Shown piece after piece: positions 45,655-55,603 of a stretch of 64,000 bases of DNA. The notes below the pieces were generated by a model. It did not search any database and was not told the DNA's origin. It saw nothing but the letters and a program-made list of their open reading frames with translations. A program made the position numbers and the translations under genes. Source of the DNA: Cytobacillus firmus (GTDB lineage: Bacteria; Bacillota; Bacilli; Bacillales; Cytobacillaceae); the NCBI RefSeq assembly GCF_023657595.1, contig NZ_CP098323.1, forward strand, positions 1,326,001-1,390,000, given 5' to 3'. Numbering within the stretch: the stretch's first letter is position 1; each line of letters starts with the position of its first letter.

Positions 45655-46451
45655 ATGGGATAGTTAGAACAGATTTATGGCTAGAGGAAGGTTTTAAAGA
45701 ACCCCTTAAAATATGTGAAAAGCTTACCGAACCCTTCAATGATGATAATCCCCGAAAAATATACGAGTACCTAACAGGCTTCGGCATGTATACACCTGAC
45801 CGGTTCAGCAGGAATATTTTCAAGGAGTTAAAAGAAAAGAAAGTGTGGGATCTGGCAAAAAACATTCACTTAAAATATAGGAGGATGTGGGCGGGACCTG
45901 ACATTAATGTTTACATTTTCCCGTCTGGTGGAGGCGGACTTTTTTCGCGGCATTCTGGGAAATCAGGTGTATCCTTTGCAAATATGCTCTTTCTGTTTCT
46001 TCCTTCTGAAATAGAAGAAGCTGAACTAGAGGCATTATTTGTGCATGAATATCACCATGTCTGCAGAATTAACTCGCAGAAAAAAAAGCTTGAAGAATTT
46101 ACGCTGCTAGATTCCATTATACTGGAAGGGCTTGCCGAACATTCAGTAGAAATACACTGTGGAAAGAAGTTCAGAGGATCCTGGTGCACCCGGTATTCGA
46201 AAGAGGAGATCAGGAATTTTTGGGATAAATTGATTAAACCGAACCTGAAATTAAAAAAGAATGATAGGCTCCATCAAAAGATATTATATGGTGAGAGACC
46301 CTATCCTCTATTACTTGGTTATGCTGCCGGCTACGAAATTGTAAAGGAATTCAAAGAGAAAAAAAGTTTTTCTACAAAAATTTCTTTTAGTATGCCGTCC
46401 GAATATTTTGTAGATCAAACTTTATATAAACTGGATTCACATTCGCTTTAA
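45655..46451 (+). CDS. yjaZ: YjaZ-like Zn-metalloprotease (DUF2268) with a frameshift near the start
   Basis: Predicted zinc protease of the DUF2268 type. The motif HEYHH (H-E-x-x-H, in FVHEYHHVC) and the downstream glutamate region ILEGLAEHSVE are present. A perfect AGGAGGT lies eight bases before the ATG at 45655, but that frame reads Met-Gly-stop; one base further the frame continues GIVRTDLWLEEGFKEPLKI without stop through to 46451. One extra G in the GGG at 45657-45659 would give MGIVRTD, as expected of YjaZ. So this is a frameshifted gene, a sequencing error, or translation starts only at the ATG 45786, giving 221 residues. Confidence 0.75.
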
Positions 46452-46480
46452 AGTCCTAAAATGTGGGCTTTTTTTTTAAT
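46449..46480 (+). terminator. Terminator after yjaZ
   Basis: AAAGTCC and GGGCTTT (one G-U) around TAAAATGT, followed by T8. Confidence 0.65.
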
Positions 46481-46516
46481 ATAGAAAAATGAATTTTAAT
46501 AAATTTTAAAAAAATC

Positions 46517-46545
46517 TTGCAATTGTAATAAGTTTGTAATAATAT
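46517..46545 (+). promoter_or_regulatory. Promoter of the app operon
   Basis: TTGCAA (46517-46522), a 17-bp spacer and TAATAT (46540-46545) form a SigA promoter 54 bp before appD. Confidence 0.6.
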
Positions 46546-46598
46546 TTTAGACAAATAGAATGAATTGACAGAATAATTAAAAATGTAAGAGGTGTCCT

Positions 46599-47624
46599 AT
46601 GAGCGCAAATCCCCGTCAGCATAAAGACGCACCTTTACTAGAGGTGAAGAATCTAGAAACGGCTTTTTCCATAGATGGTACATACTATAACGCAGTTGAT
46701 AATGTTTCTTTCCGAGTGAAACCCCGGCAAATAGTTGGAATAGTGGGAGAGTCCGGGTGTGGAAAATCTGTAATGAGCCTCTCTGTTATGAAACTCCTGC
46801 CTAAAGGCATTGGCAAGATCCGAAACGGTGAAATTCTCTTTGACGGTGTACATTTGGAGAACATGACAGATTCAGAGATTAATAAGATCAGGGGAAAAGA
46901 TATCGCGATGATATTCCAGGAACCTATGACTTCATTAAATCCTGTCTTCTCGATCGGGTTCCAGCTGCAGGAAGTATTATTCAATCATATGAAGATCTCC
47001 AAAAAAGAAGCACGGCTTAAAAGTATTGCACTTCTAAAAAGTGTAGGAATTTCAAGACCTGAAAAAATTGTAGATGAATATCCGCATCAGCTTTCAGGAG
47101 GTATGAGGCAAAGGGTCATGATTGCCATAGCCATTGCCTGCCAGCCGAAGCTGCTGATCGCTGATGAGCCGACTACTGCCCTGGATGTGACTGTACAAGC
47201 CCAAATTCTTGAGCTTTTAAAAGAAATCCAGGAAGTCAATGATATGTCCGTCATTCTGATTACTCATGATCTTGGTGTAGTGGCTGAGATGTGCGATGAA
47301 GTAATTGTTATGTATGCAGGGAAAATAGCAGAGCGGACAGATGTAGATTCTTTATTTCACAATCCAAAGCATCCATACACTCAGCTCCTGATGGGGGCCA
47401 TTCCGAAAATGGATGAAGAAGTGGAAAAGCTAAGCACAATAAAAGGAATTGTACCTTCATTAAAAAATATGCCTAAAACAGGCTGCAAATTTGCGGCACG
47501 CTGCCCTAAGGCAATGCCAGAATGCCTGACAGTTACACCTCAATTGGCAGAAAATGAAGAAGGACATGAGGTTGCCTGCCTGCTTTACGAGACAAGCCAG
47601 CCGAAACAAGAGGTGAACGCATAA
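46599..47624 (+). CDS. appD: Oligopeptide ABC transporter ATPase AppD
   Basis: ATP-binding subunit of the App oligopeptide importer, 341 residues. Walker A GESGCGKS, signature LSGGMRQR, Walker [13 protein letters not shown] and switch His in ITHDLG are all present. Its C-terminal extension keeps cysteines in [15 protein letters not shown] and VACLLY, the pattern proposed to bind an iron-sulfur cluster in some Opp/Dpp ATPases. AGAGGTG precedes the ATG; it shares one base with appF. Confidence 0.93.
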   Translation: MSANPRQHKDAPLLEVKNLETAFSIDGTYYNAVDNVSFRVKPRQIVGIVGESGCGKSVMSLSVMKLLPKGIGKIRNGEILFDGVHLENMTDSEINKIRGKDIAMIFQEPMTSLNPVFSIGFQLQEVLFNHMKISKKEARLKSIALLKSVGISRPEKIVDEYPHQLSGGMRQRVMIAIAIACQPKLLIADEPTTALDVTVQAQILELLKEIQEVNDMSVILITHDLGVVAEMCDEVIVMYAGKIAERTDVDSLFHNPKHPYTQLLMGAIPKMDEEVEKLSTIKGIVPSLKNMPKTGCKFAARCPKAMPECLTVTPQLAENEEGHEVACLLYETSQPKQEVNA

Positions 47625-48640
47625 TGAGTACAGAACATAATAATACAGCTGTTCTAAAAAAGGATAAAAGCAGCAATGAAGTGCTATTAGAGGTTAAAAA
47701 CCTAAAAACATACTACCCGATAAAAGGCGGAATCCTTAGAAGGACTGTAGCTGTCGTTAAGGCTGTCGATGATGTTTCCTTTGAAATTAAAAAAGGGGAG
47801 ACATTAGGCCTGGTTGGAGAATCAGGCTGTGGAAAATCAACAGCAGGCAGGACAATACTCAGACTTCTGGAACCGACTGAGGGGCAAATCATCTTTGACG
47901 GACAGGATATCACAAATGTAAGAGGAACCAGCCTGAGGAAAATCCGCCAGGACTTCCAGATGGTCTTCCAGGACCCATATGCTTCATTAAATCCTACGAT
48001 GATGGTCGGACACCTTGTGTCGGAGCCAATCAGAAATTACAACAGCAAATCCGAAAAGGAACTGAAGCCGGAAGTAATGGATCTTCTTGCGAAAGTTGGG
48101 CTGCCTGAAGATGCCTACTATAAATATCCGCATGAGTTTTCCGGCGGGCAAAGACAGCGTATCGGAATCGCAAGAGCCCTGGCTTTAAGGCCTAAGCTGA
48201 TAATTGCGGATGAGCCTGTTTCAGCACTTGACGTTTCAGTCCAATCACAGGTATTGAATCTTTTAAAAGAGCTGCAGGATGAATTTGATCTTACTTTCTT
48301 ATTTATTGCCCATGATTTGAGTGTTGTTAAACATATGAGTGACCGGATAGGGGTTATGTATCTGGGAGGCCTTGTTGAAGTTGCTGAAAAGGACAGCCTC
48401 TATGCAGAGCCTCTGCATCCATATACTCAGGCTCTGATCTCCGCGATTCCTGAACCGGATCCGCGCAAGAAAAAAGAAAGAATCATATTAGAGGGTGATG
48501 TACCAAGCCCGATTGATCCTCCGAAAGGATGTACATTCCATCCGCGCTGCGCACATGCAATGCCGGAATGCCAGAGTGTAAAACCGCAATTAAAGGAGGT
48601 GAAGCCTGGGCATAGAGTCGCTTGTCACTTATATAAATAA
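47624..48640 (+). CDS. appF: Oligopeptide ABC transporter ATPase AppF
   Basis: Second ATP-binding subunit (338 residues). Walker [12 protein letters not shown], signature [10 protein letters not shown], Walker [13 protein letters not shown], switch IAHDLS. The C-terminal cysteine cluster reads [15 protein letters not shown] with VACHLY. It starts on the last base of appD's stop codon. Confidence 0.93.
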   Translation: MSTEHNNTAVLKKDKSSNEVLLEVKNLKTYYPIKGGILRRTVAVVKAVDDVSFEIKKGETLGLVGESGCGKSTAGRTILRLLEPTEGQIIFDGQDITNVRGTSLRKIRQDFQMVFQDPYASLNPTMMVGHLVSEPIRNYNSKSEKELKPEVMDLLAKVGLPEDAYYKYPHEFSGGQRQRIGIARALALRPKLIIADEPVSALDVSVQSQVLNLLKELQDEFDLTFLFIAHDLSVVKHMSDRIGVMYLGGLVEVAEKDSLYAEPLHPYTQALISAIPEPDPRKKKERIILEGDVPSPIDPPKGCTFHPRCAHAMPECQSVKPQLKEVKPGHRVACHLYK

Positions 48641-48675
48641 GGCTTTGTCAAAAAATATTTTTCGGGGGGAAAACA

Positions 48676-50406
48676 ATGAAGAAATCAGCATTTTGGCTGC
48701 TTTCGCTTCTGCTTGTCATGTCTGTATTCCTTGCAGCATGTTCTGGCGGCGGAGAAAAAGCGAACACTGAAAAGGAACCAAAAGATGATGGGAAAGCATC
48801 TGGAGAAGTAAAAGAAGGCGGCACAGTAACATTCGGTTACACACAGCCATTTAAAGGCGTTTTATCTTTTGCTTATTATGAAGGTGAAGATGATGCAAAT
48901 GCCCTTCAATTTATGCATGAAGGATTGCTCAAAGTAAATGATGAGCTTATTTCTGAACCGAACTTGGCAGACTATGAGTTATCTGAAGACAATACTAAAT
49001 TAACCTTCAAGCTTAAGCAAGGTGTTAAATGGCATGATGGTGAAGAATTAACAGCGGAAGATATGGAATTTGCTTGGTATTTAATTGCAGATCCAACTTA
49101 TGAAGGTGCTCGTTTTGCTAACGTAGCAATGATCAAAGGTGCTCAAGAATATAAAGATGGTAAAGCTGACAAAATTGAAGGTATCAAGGTAGTAGACGAT
49201 TATACAATTGAGGTAACAGTAACTGAGCCTTCTGTTAACTTGTTGGAAAATATTTGGATTTATCCTGAGCCAAAGCACTACTACGGAGATATTTCTTCTA
49301 AAGAGCTTCCGGATGCCGATCAAATTCGTAAAGCTCCAATCGGTGTAGGTCCTTTTAAAGTGAAAAACATCGTACCTGGCGAAATGATCGAATTTGAGCG
49401 TTTTGATGATTACTGGCAGGGACCAGCCAAATTGGATGGCGTAGTTTACAAAATCATTGATGGTTCTCTTGCGCAAGGTTTAGTACAAAACGGAGAAATT
49501 GATGTTATTGAAGCTCCAAAAGATCAGTGGGAAGCTATTAAAGCTCTTGATAATGTAAATCCTGTAGAAGCAGATGCTATGTCTTACAGCTATATTGCTT
49601 TTGACTGGGGTCACTATGACACTAAAAAAGGTGTAGTAGTATCTGATAATAAGAAGTTCCAGAACAAATCCCTTCGCCATGCAATGGCACATGCCATTGA
49701 CCGTCAGGCATTTATCGATGGTTTTGCAAACGGCTTAGGAAAACCATTAAACACTCCTTTCCCTTCAGTATCATGGGCTAAGATTGATGATTCAGAAATC
49801 AATCCATATGAGTATGATCCTGAAAAAGCAAAGAAATTACTTGACGAAGCAGGTTATGTGGACAAAGACGGCGACGGCTTCCGTGAAGATCCAGAAGGAA
49901 AGCCATTCACAATTAACTTTGATGCAATGGCAGGCGCTGAAACTTCAGAGGCACGTGCTCAATTCATCCTGCAATCCTGGCAGGAAGTTGGCTTAAACGC
50001 AAAGCTTAACGGCGGTTCATTAAAAGATTTCAACCTTTTCTATGACACTATCGAAGCAGATGATCCATCTGTTGAAACATTCATGGGTGCATGGGGACTT
50101 GCAAATGATCCAGATCCAGCTGGAATCTGGTTATCTACTGATAAGTGGAACATGTGGAGATGGTACAATGAAAAGTCTGATGAGCTAATTAAGAAGGGTG
50201 TTGCATTCCCTGAAGATGCAAGTAAAGATGTTACTGAACACCGTCAGGAAGTCTATAATGAATGGCAAAAGCTAGTTAATGAAGAATTGCCTATCATCTT
50301 CTTCGAGCAGCGTGTAGATCCATGGGCGATCAACAAGCGTGTTGGCGGAGTTAAAGTAACACCATTTGGAACAGATGAGTTCCACAAGTGGCATATTGTA
50401 GAGTAA
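48676..50406 (+). CDS. appA: Oligopeptide-binding lipoprotein AppA
   Basis: Peptide-binding lipoprotein of 576 residues. The signal ends LAACSGGG, lipidated at Cys22, followed by a Lys/Glu/Gly-rich linker. The SBP_bac_5 fold is shown by GVKWHDGEELTAEDMEFAW near residue 115 and RHAMAHAIDRQAFIDGF near residue 335. B. subtilis AppA/App supports peptide uptake and can substitute for Opp. A large stem-loop follows. Confidence 0.93.
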   Translation: MKKSAFWLLSLLLVMSVFLAACSGGGEKANTEKEPKDDGKASGEVKEGGTVTFGYTQPFKGVLSFAYYEGEDDANALQFMHEGLLKVNDELISEPNLADYELSEDNTKLTFKLKQGVKWHDGEELTAEDMEFAWYLIADPTYEGARFANVAMIKGAQEYKDGKADKIEGIKVVDDYTIEVTVTEPSVNLLENIWIYPEPKHYYGDISSKELPDADQIRKAPIGVGPFKVKNIVPGEMIEFERFDDYWQGPAKLDGVVYKIIDGSLAQGLVQNGEIDVIEAPKDQWEAIKALDNVNPVEADAMSYSYIAFDWGHYDTKKGVVVSDNKKFQNKSLRHAMAHAIDRQAFIDGFANGLGKPLNTPFPSVSWAKIDDSEINPYEYDPEKAKKLLDEAGYVDKDGDGFREDPEGKPFTINFDAMAGAETSEARAQFILQSWQEVGLNAKLNGGSLKDFNLFYDTIEADDPSVETFMGAWGLANDPDPAGIWLSTDKWNMWRWYNEKSDELIKKGVAFPEDASKDVTEHRQEVYNEWQKLVNEELPIIFFEQRVDPWAINKRVGGVKVTPFGTDEFHKWHIVE

Positions 50407-50420
50407 CAGAATAATAGGAA

Positions 50421-50461
50421 CCTGTATTCCTTGGGGGAGTTGCTCCTCCAAGGAATACAAG
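50421..50461 (+). terminator. Stem-loop between appA and appB
   Basis: CCTGTATTCCTTGGGGGAG pairs with CTCCTCCAAGGAATACAAG (about 17-19 bp with minor mismatches, TTG loop). No U-tract follows, so it more likely stabilises the appA transcript end or acts as a partial terminator. Confidence 0.6.
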
Positions 50462-50503
50462 TTTAACCAGCGAATAAATTTTTGTTTGGTAAGGGGAATG
50501 GAA

Positions 50504-51469
50504 ATGCTACAGTACACAATTCGACGACTCATAGGTATGATTCCCATAATTTTCCTTATCTCGGTAGTGGTTTTCACCCTGGCAAAGCTTATGCCTGGTG
50601 ATGCACTATCTGGAAAAATTGACCCATTAAACTCAGATCCGGAATATATTGAAGAAATGCGTGAGCAGATGGGATTGAACGATCCTATTCCTGTGCAGTA
50701 TGTCCGCTGGATGAGTGGTGTGGTACAAGGAGATTTTGGAGATTCATTTGTTCATAAGCGCCCGGTTATGGAATTAATTGGTGACCGTTTGCCGAACACG
50801 ATTATTTTAGGAATATCAGCTCTATTAATTACTTATTTCTTAGCCTTTTTAATGGGAAGATACTCTGGGCGGTTTGCCTATAGCATTGGAGATTATTTAA
50901 TATCAGCGTTTAACTATCTAGCACTTGCAATTCCAAGCTTTGTTGCAGCTTTAGTTGCCATTTATGTTTTTGCCATCAATCTTGGATGGGTTCCAGCCAG
51001 TGGAAGTATCGGCAGCGGGGTAGAAGCAGGGACACTGGAATATTACTTAAGTAAAGCCAAACATACAGTTTTGCCTGCTATAGTACTTGGAGCCATGGCT
51101 ACAGCCGCTTATACACAGTTCTTAAGAAATGATATGATCGAAAGCTCTCGCAAAGATTATGTTCGTACAGCAAGAGCTAAAGGTACGAAAGAATCTGCGA
51201 TTTATAATAAGCACATTCTAAGAAACTCAATCATACCTATTGTTACTTTACTTGGATTCGATATTGCCAACCTATTTGGAGGGGCAATTATCACAGAAAC
51301 CATTTTCACATACCCTGGCATCGGTTATTTATTCGTAGAATCAGTTAATTCACGTGATTATTCAGTCATGATGGCTATTGCCATGATGCTGACTATTTTA
51401 ACACTAATTGGAAATTTAGTTGCAGATTTACTATATGGATTAGTAGATCCGCGTATTCGTTTAAGTTAG
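50504..51469 (+). CDS. appB: Oligopeptide ABC permease AppB
   Basis: Membrane subunit (321 residues) starting MLQYTIRRLIGMIPIIFLI, with six helices. The ATPase-docking loop is DYVRTARAKGTKE near residue 215. It begins at the ATG at 50504, where AAGGGGA lies about 10 bases upstream; two ATG/GTG codons further up are less likely. Confidence 0.92.
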   Translation: MLQYTIRRLIGMIPIIFLISVVVFTLAKLMPGDALSGKIDPLNSDPEYIEEMREQMGLNDPIPVQYVRWMSGVVQGDFGDSFVHKRPVMELIGDRLPNTIILGISALLITYFLAFLMGRYSGRFAYSIGDYLISAFNYLALAIPSFVAALVAIYVFAINLGWVPASGSIGSGVEAGTLEYYLSKAKHTVLPAIVLGAMATAAYTQFLRNDMIESSRKDYVRTARAKGTKESAIYNKHILRNSIIPIVTLLGFDIANLFGGAIITETIFTYPGIGYLFVESVNSRDYSVMMAIAMMLTILTLIGNLVADLLYGLVDPRIRLS

Positions 51470-51481
51470 GTAGGTGAGAGT

Positions 51482-52402
51482 ATGGAACCATCAATTTCAC
51501 AGCAAACTTCGCCTGGTTTAGCAGAGCCTGTTAAACCGCCGAAGAGTCAATCACCATGGGCTCTCGCCCGCCGCAAGTTTTTGCGCAATAAAGCAGCAAT
51601 GATCAGTCTTGTTTTCCTGCTGCTGGTCTGTGTAATGTCCATATTAGCTGAGCCGCTGACTATGCCGGTTGAGGAGACAGCTAAGATTAATTTAACACAA
51701 ATGAGCAAAGAACCATCTGCTGACCATTACTTCGGCACTGACAAGTCTGGCCGGGACGTTTTTGCCAGAACTCTTCACGGCGGCAAGACATCACTCTTGC
51801 TTGCATTCTCTATCACGCTGGCTGTTATTACCATTGGTACTCTAGTTGGTGCTACTGCCGGATACTTTGGCGGCTGGGTCGATAATGCCCTGATGAGATT
51901 TACAGACTTTATGATGAACTTTCCATTCCTGCTGTTTGTTATCGTATTGAAATCCATTTTTATCGAATCAAGTACAGGAACCCTCATATTTGTAATAAGT
52001 GTACTAAGCTGGACAGGGACGGCACGTCTGGTGCGAAGCAAGGTCATGGCTGAGAAGGAAAATGAGTATATTATGAGTGCTGTATCCATTGGATGCTCTG
52101 CACCAAAAACCATTTTTAAACACTTGCTGCCGAACGTCATGTCAACCATTATTGTTCAGGCAACCATTACTCTTGCAGCGATGATTGTAGCTGAGACAGG
52201 CCTAAGCTTCCTCGGATTTGGTGTACCAATCAACATTCCAACCTGGGGAAACATGCTTCAGGAAGCAAGAAGTCCTGATGTTTTAACAAGTAAATGGTGG
52301 ATTTGGATTCCGCCTGCTGCGATTCTGACGTTTACAATCCTATCAATCAACTTCATAGGGGAAGGCTTGAAAGATGCCTTCAACCCTAAATCCAACAGAT
52401 AG
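51482..52402 (+). CDS. appC: Oligopeptide ABC permease AppC
   Basis: Second membrane subunit (306 residues). It starts with a Pro/Gln-rich cytoplasmic tail, then WALARRKFLRNKAAM, the OppC_N region, and a later membrane domain with EYIMSAVSIGCSAPK in the docking loop. It follows appB after 12 bases with AGGTGAG as the ribosome binding site; a strong terminator ends the operon. Confidence 0.92.
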   Translation: MEPSISQQTSPGLAEPVKPPKSQSPWALARRKFLRNKAAMISLVFLLLVCVMSILAEPLTMPVEETAKINLTQMSKEPSADHYFGTDKSGRDVFARTLHGGKTSLLLAFSITLAVITIGTLVGATAGYFGGWVDNALMRFTDFMMNFPFLLFVIVLKSIFIESSTGTLIFVISVLSWTGTARLVRSKVMAEKENEYIMSAVSIGCSAPKTIFKHLLPNVMSTIIVQATITLAAMIVAETGLSFLGFGVPINIPTWGNMLQEARSPDVLTSKWWIWIPPAAILTFTILSINFIGEGLKDAFNPKSNR

Positions 52403-52437
52403 CAAAAAAACGCCTGTAATAAGGCGTTTTTTTGCTG
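52402..52437 (+). terminator. Terminator of the app operon
   Basis: GCAAAAAAACGCCT and AAGGCGTTTTTTTGC around GTAAT, with an extended T-run. Confidence 0.92.
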
Positions 52438-52513
52438 TCTTGTGGCCTATAGCTTGTACATATCTAAACAAATGCTTTCATATACATGTAAAAAAGATAG
52501 TGGGAGTGAGTTT

Positions 52514-52570
52514 ATGGCAGCAATAAAACCTTATATGACTCACAAATATAGTAAAGAACATGTTATTTAG
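52514..52570 (+). CDS. Putative 18-codon leader peptide
   Basis: ATG after GGGAGTGAG opens an 18-residue frame (MAAIKPYMTHKYSKEHVI) whose stop codon lies 11 bases inside the next, overlapping gene. The position suggests translational coupling to that membrane protein, which has no strong ribosome binding site of its own. It could also be chance. Confidence 0.35.
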   Translation: MAAIKPYMTHKYSKEHVI

Positions 52571-52775
52571 GGCATTTTGGCTTTTAACGGGGTTTGGAGT
52601 CTCTGTTTCGGGAGGAGTCAGTGTCATAGGGTACTTGAATTTGCTTACAACTGGACAAACCTTCAAAGGATATTTGCATTTTATCACCTATCGCCCGGAA
52701 TGCTATTTGCTTCCGATTGGAATAATTATCATTACATTGAGCATATATCTTCCCTATTCAAATGAGGATGATTAA
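52560..52775 (+). CDS. Small two-helix membrane protein, 71 aa
   Basis: A 71-residue protein with two likely transmembrane segments (about residues 3-29 and 50-65; the second is LLPIGIIIITLSIYLPY), starting MLFRAFWLLTGFGVSVSGGV. The region between contains YLNLLTTGQTFKGYL and RPECY. I recall similar small proteins in other Bacillaceae but know no name or function. The ribosome binding site is weak; the overlapping 18-codon frame may supply ribosomes. Confidence 0.6.
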   Translation: MLFRAFWLLTGFGVSVSGGVSVIGYLNLLTTGQTFKGYLHFITYRPECYLLPIGIIIITLSIYLPYSNEDD

Positions 52776-52902
52776 AAGAGTATCTCATCAAAATAAAGCT
52801 TCCTAATTACAAAAAATGGATTGTGAGTGCAATATAGGAATAAATTTACTGCCTGCTGCCCATACTGAGTGACAAATAGTTTGTTGAAGTGGGGGTTGAA
52901 AA

Positions 52903-53649
52903 ATGTTGTATCTTCATGATGTTTGGGTGAATTGGTTTGAAGGAGAAGAAAATGGATACAATGTATGCCATTTTCATGAATGGAGAAAAGATGATGGGGT
53001 AGAACTGCTTGACCAGGTTCCGCTGCTGAAGATTGACCCGGTCCTTTTTAATTATATTGAGAATGATCTTTCTGAGCTGCCACAACAACTGCTAGATGAC
53101 ATTTATCAAAAAGCTTACTTAAGGAAAAATCATGAACGCATCCAATTGGAGTATTGCTTTGTTGTATCAGATGGGACAGGCATACTGGCTGTAGATACAA
53201 TCGGCTACAATATTCCAATCAGAAAAAGCAGGTTAATACCAAGGCAGGAGCAGCTTGCATATGAAATGCTGGAAAATCAGGAAACGGCTAATTACTCTTT
53301 TAATGATCAAACCGCATTGAAGGAATTCCATATTCTTTCTCCTTCTCCGGATTTGATGGCAGGCCTGACAAGAAAAGAAAGACAGCTTAAACAGCTTCTG
53401 TTTATGGCGCTGGATCAGCTTCATTCCTCCAAAAATGATGCTGAAATCCGTTATTGGTATACGGAGTGGAGCCCTGAACGTTATACGAAAATACAATCAA
53501 TGAATTTTGAAGAGGCCTGGTATGAATTATTTGATGAAAGTAAATACGGCTGGTCAAGTAAACATGAAAAGTTTTGTGAAAACTTAATAAAAGGACAGCC
53601 GTTTTTTGAGAAGTTGTGGGAAATGGAGCATGGTCCAAAAGTAAATTAA
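52903..53649 (+). CDS. yjbA: YjbA-like UPF0736 protein
   Basis: A 248-residue cytoplasmic protein of the YjbA/UPF0736 (DUF3603) family: it starts [20 protein letters not shown] and has [19 protein letters not shown] and [23 protein letters not shown] precedes the ATG. It lies between the app operon and trpS as in B. subtilis. Function is unknown. Confidence 0.9.
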   Translation: MLYLHDVWVNWFEGEENGYNVCHFHEWRKDDGVELLDQVPLLKIDPVLFNYIENDLSELPQQLLDDIYQKAYLRKNHERIQLEYCFVVSDGTGILAVDTIGYNIPIRKSRLIPRQEQLAYEMLENQETANYSFNDQTALKEFHILSPSPDLMAGLTRKERQLKQLLFMALDQLHSSKNDAEIRYWYTEWSPERYTKIQSMNFEEAWYELFDESKYGWSSKHEKFCENLIKGQPFFEKLWEMEHGPKVN

Positions 53650-53673
53650 AAAAAACAGCCCAAGGCTGTTTTT

Positions 53674-53676
<3 letters not shown>
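53649..53676. terminator. Bidirectional terminator yjbA/trpS
   Basis: AAAAAACAGCC and GGCTGTTTTTTT with a CAA loop. Confidence 0.88.
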
Positions 53677-54675
<999 letters not shown>

Positions 54676-54750
54676 TTAATCGGCTTAAAAGATCATGAAT
54701 TGTCAGGTGTTGAAGTGAAGTTTGCCACGTAATTATAAAAAATGGCATAA

Positions 54751-54990
54751 AAAAGAACCATTCATCCCTATAAAATAGGGACGAATGGTCCGCGTTGCCA
54801 CCCTAATTACTCAAAAACTGAGTCACTCTGCCCTATGCAGAAAAACGCATAGGTCCCCGATAACGCAGGGAAGCGCCTGAAAAATCAGAGGCTCAAAAGT
54901 CCATTCGATTTACCGGGCTGCCTGTTTGCACCATCCACAGACTCTCTGCTAACCCTGGGTAAATGTACTACTCTTTTTTCATTGCCGACA
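54751..54990 (-). promoter_or_regulatory. T-box riboswitch (tryptophan) before trpS
   Basis: Read on the minus strand, the T-box AGGGTGGCAACGCGG lies at 54790-54804 and pairs with tRNA through UGGN. The terminator stem follows (54755-54790, CCATTCGTCCCTA with TAGGGATGAATGG and T6). The Stem I specifier loop has TGG at 54901-54903, the tryptophan codon. A TATAAT candidate for the promoter lies at 55011-55016. Confidence 0.93.
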
Positions 54991-55405
54991 AGATCATTTA
55001 TTTTTATCGTATTATATTATAAGGTAAACTATTCGGACACAAAAATCAAGCACAGAATAAGAAATTAAAGGGCGTTCATGCCTGTAGTTCAAGGAGATAT
55101 TTTACCAATATATGGTTGAAAAACCTGGTAAAATAGCAAAATATCTTAAAAAAAAAAATTTTTTTATTATCTCAAAAATCTTAATTTATAAGACTTTTTG
55201 ACGAAAAATGTCGCACTTCAAGGAATTGCATGTACAAAAAGCCACTTGCAATAAGTTTTTAAACTATTTATAATAAACGTAACAAACATAATCTTTACGA
55301 ATTTGTTACATTTAAAACAAAACTATATCACTCCAGATTGCGAGAATATGGTGCATATTGAGTAAGTTTATAGCTTACATATTATAGGTTAATCTATTTA
55401 ATCTG

Positions 55406-55420
55406 AATTATCAGAATATA
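55406..55420 (+). promoter_or_regulatory. CodY-box-like site upstream of opp
   Basis: AATTATCAGAATATA matches 12 of 15 positions of the CodY box AATTTTCWGAAAATT. CodY commonly represses peptide uptake in rich medium. Confidence 0.4.
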
Positions 55421-55470
55421 AGGATAATCTATCGTTAAGAGAATATAAACTTGCTTTTTTTGTTGCCTTT

Positions 55471-55522
55471 TAAATAGTCTGCAAATTTTTTAAATTGAAT
55501 TAACAGACTATTTAAGTAATAT
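55471..55522 (+). promoter_or_regulatory. opp promoter with 11-bp inverted repeat
   Basis: TTGAAT (55495-55500) and TAATAT (55517-55522), 16 bp apart, form a promoter candidate. A perfect 11-bp inverted repeat, TAAATAGTCTG (55471-55481) and CAGACTATTTA (55504-55514), surrounds the -35 box and has its right arm in the spacer, where a repressor would compete with polymerase. The remainder of the roughly 580-bp gap before oppA is AT-rich with no gene. Confidence 0.5.
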
Positions 55523-55603
55523 ATCTGGGGCGCACAGTTGTGTTTTTTGTGAAAGACAAATGGTAAGGGGATTGTTTGAGGAAATTAATAGGGGGTTAAT
55601 ACC

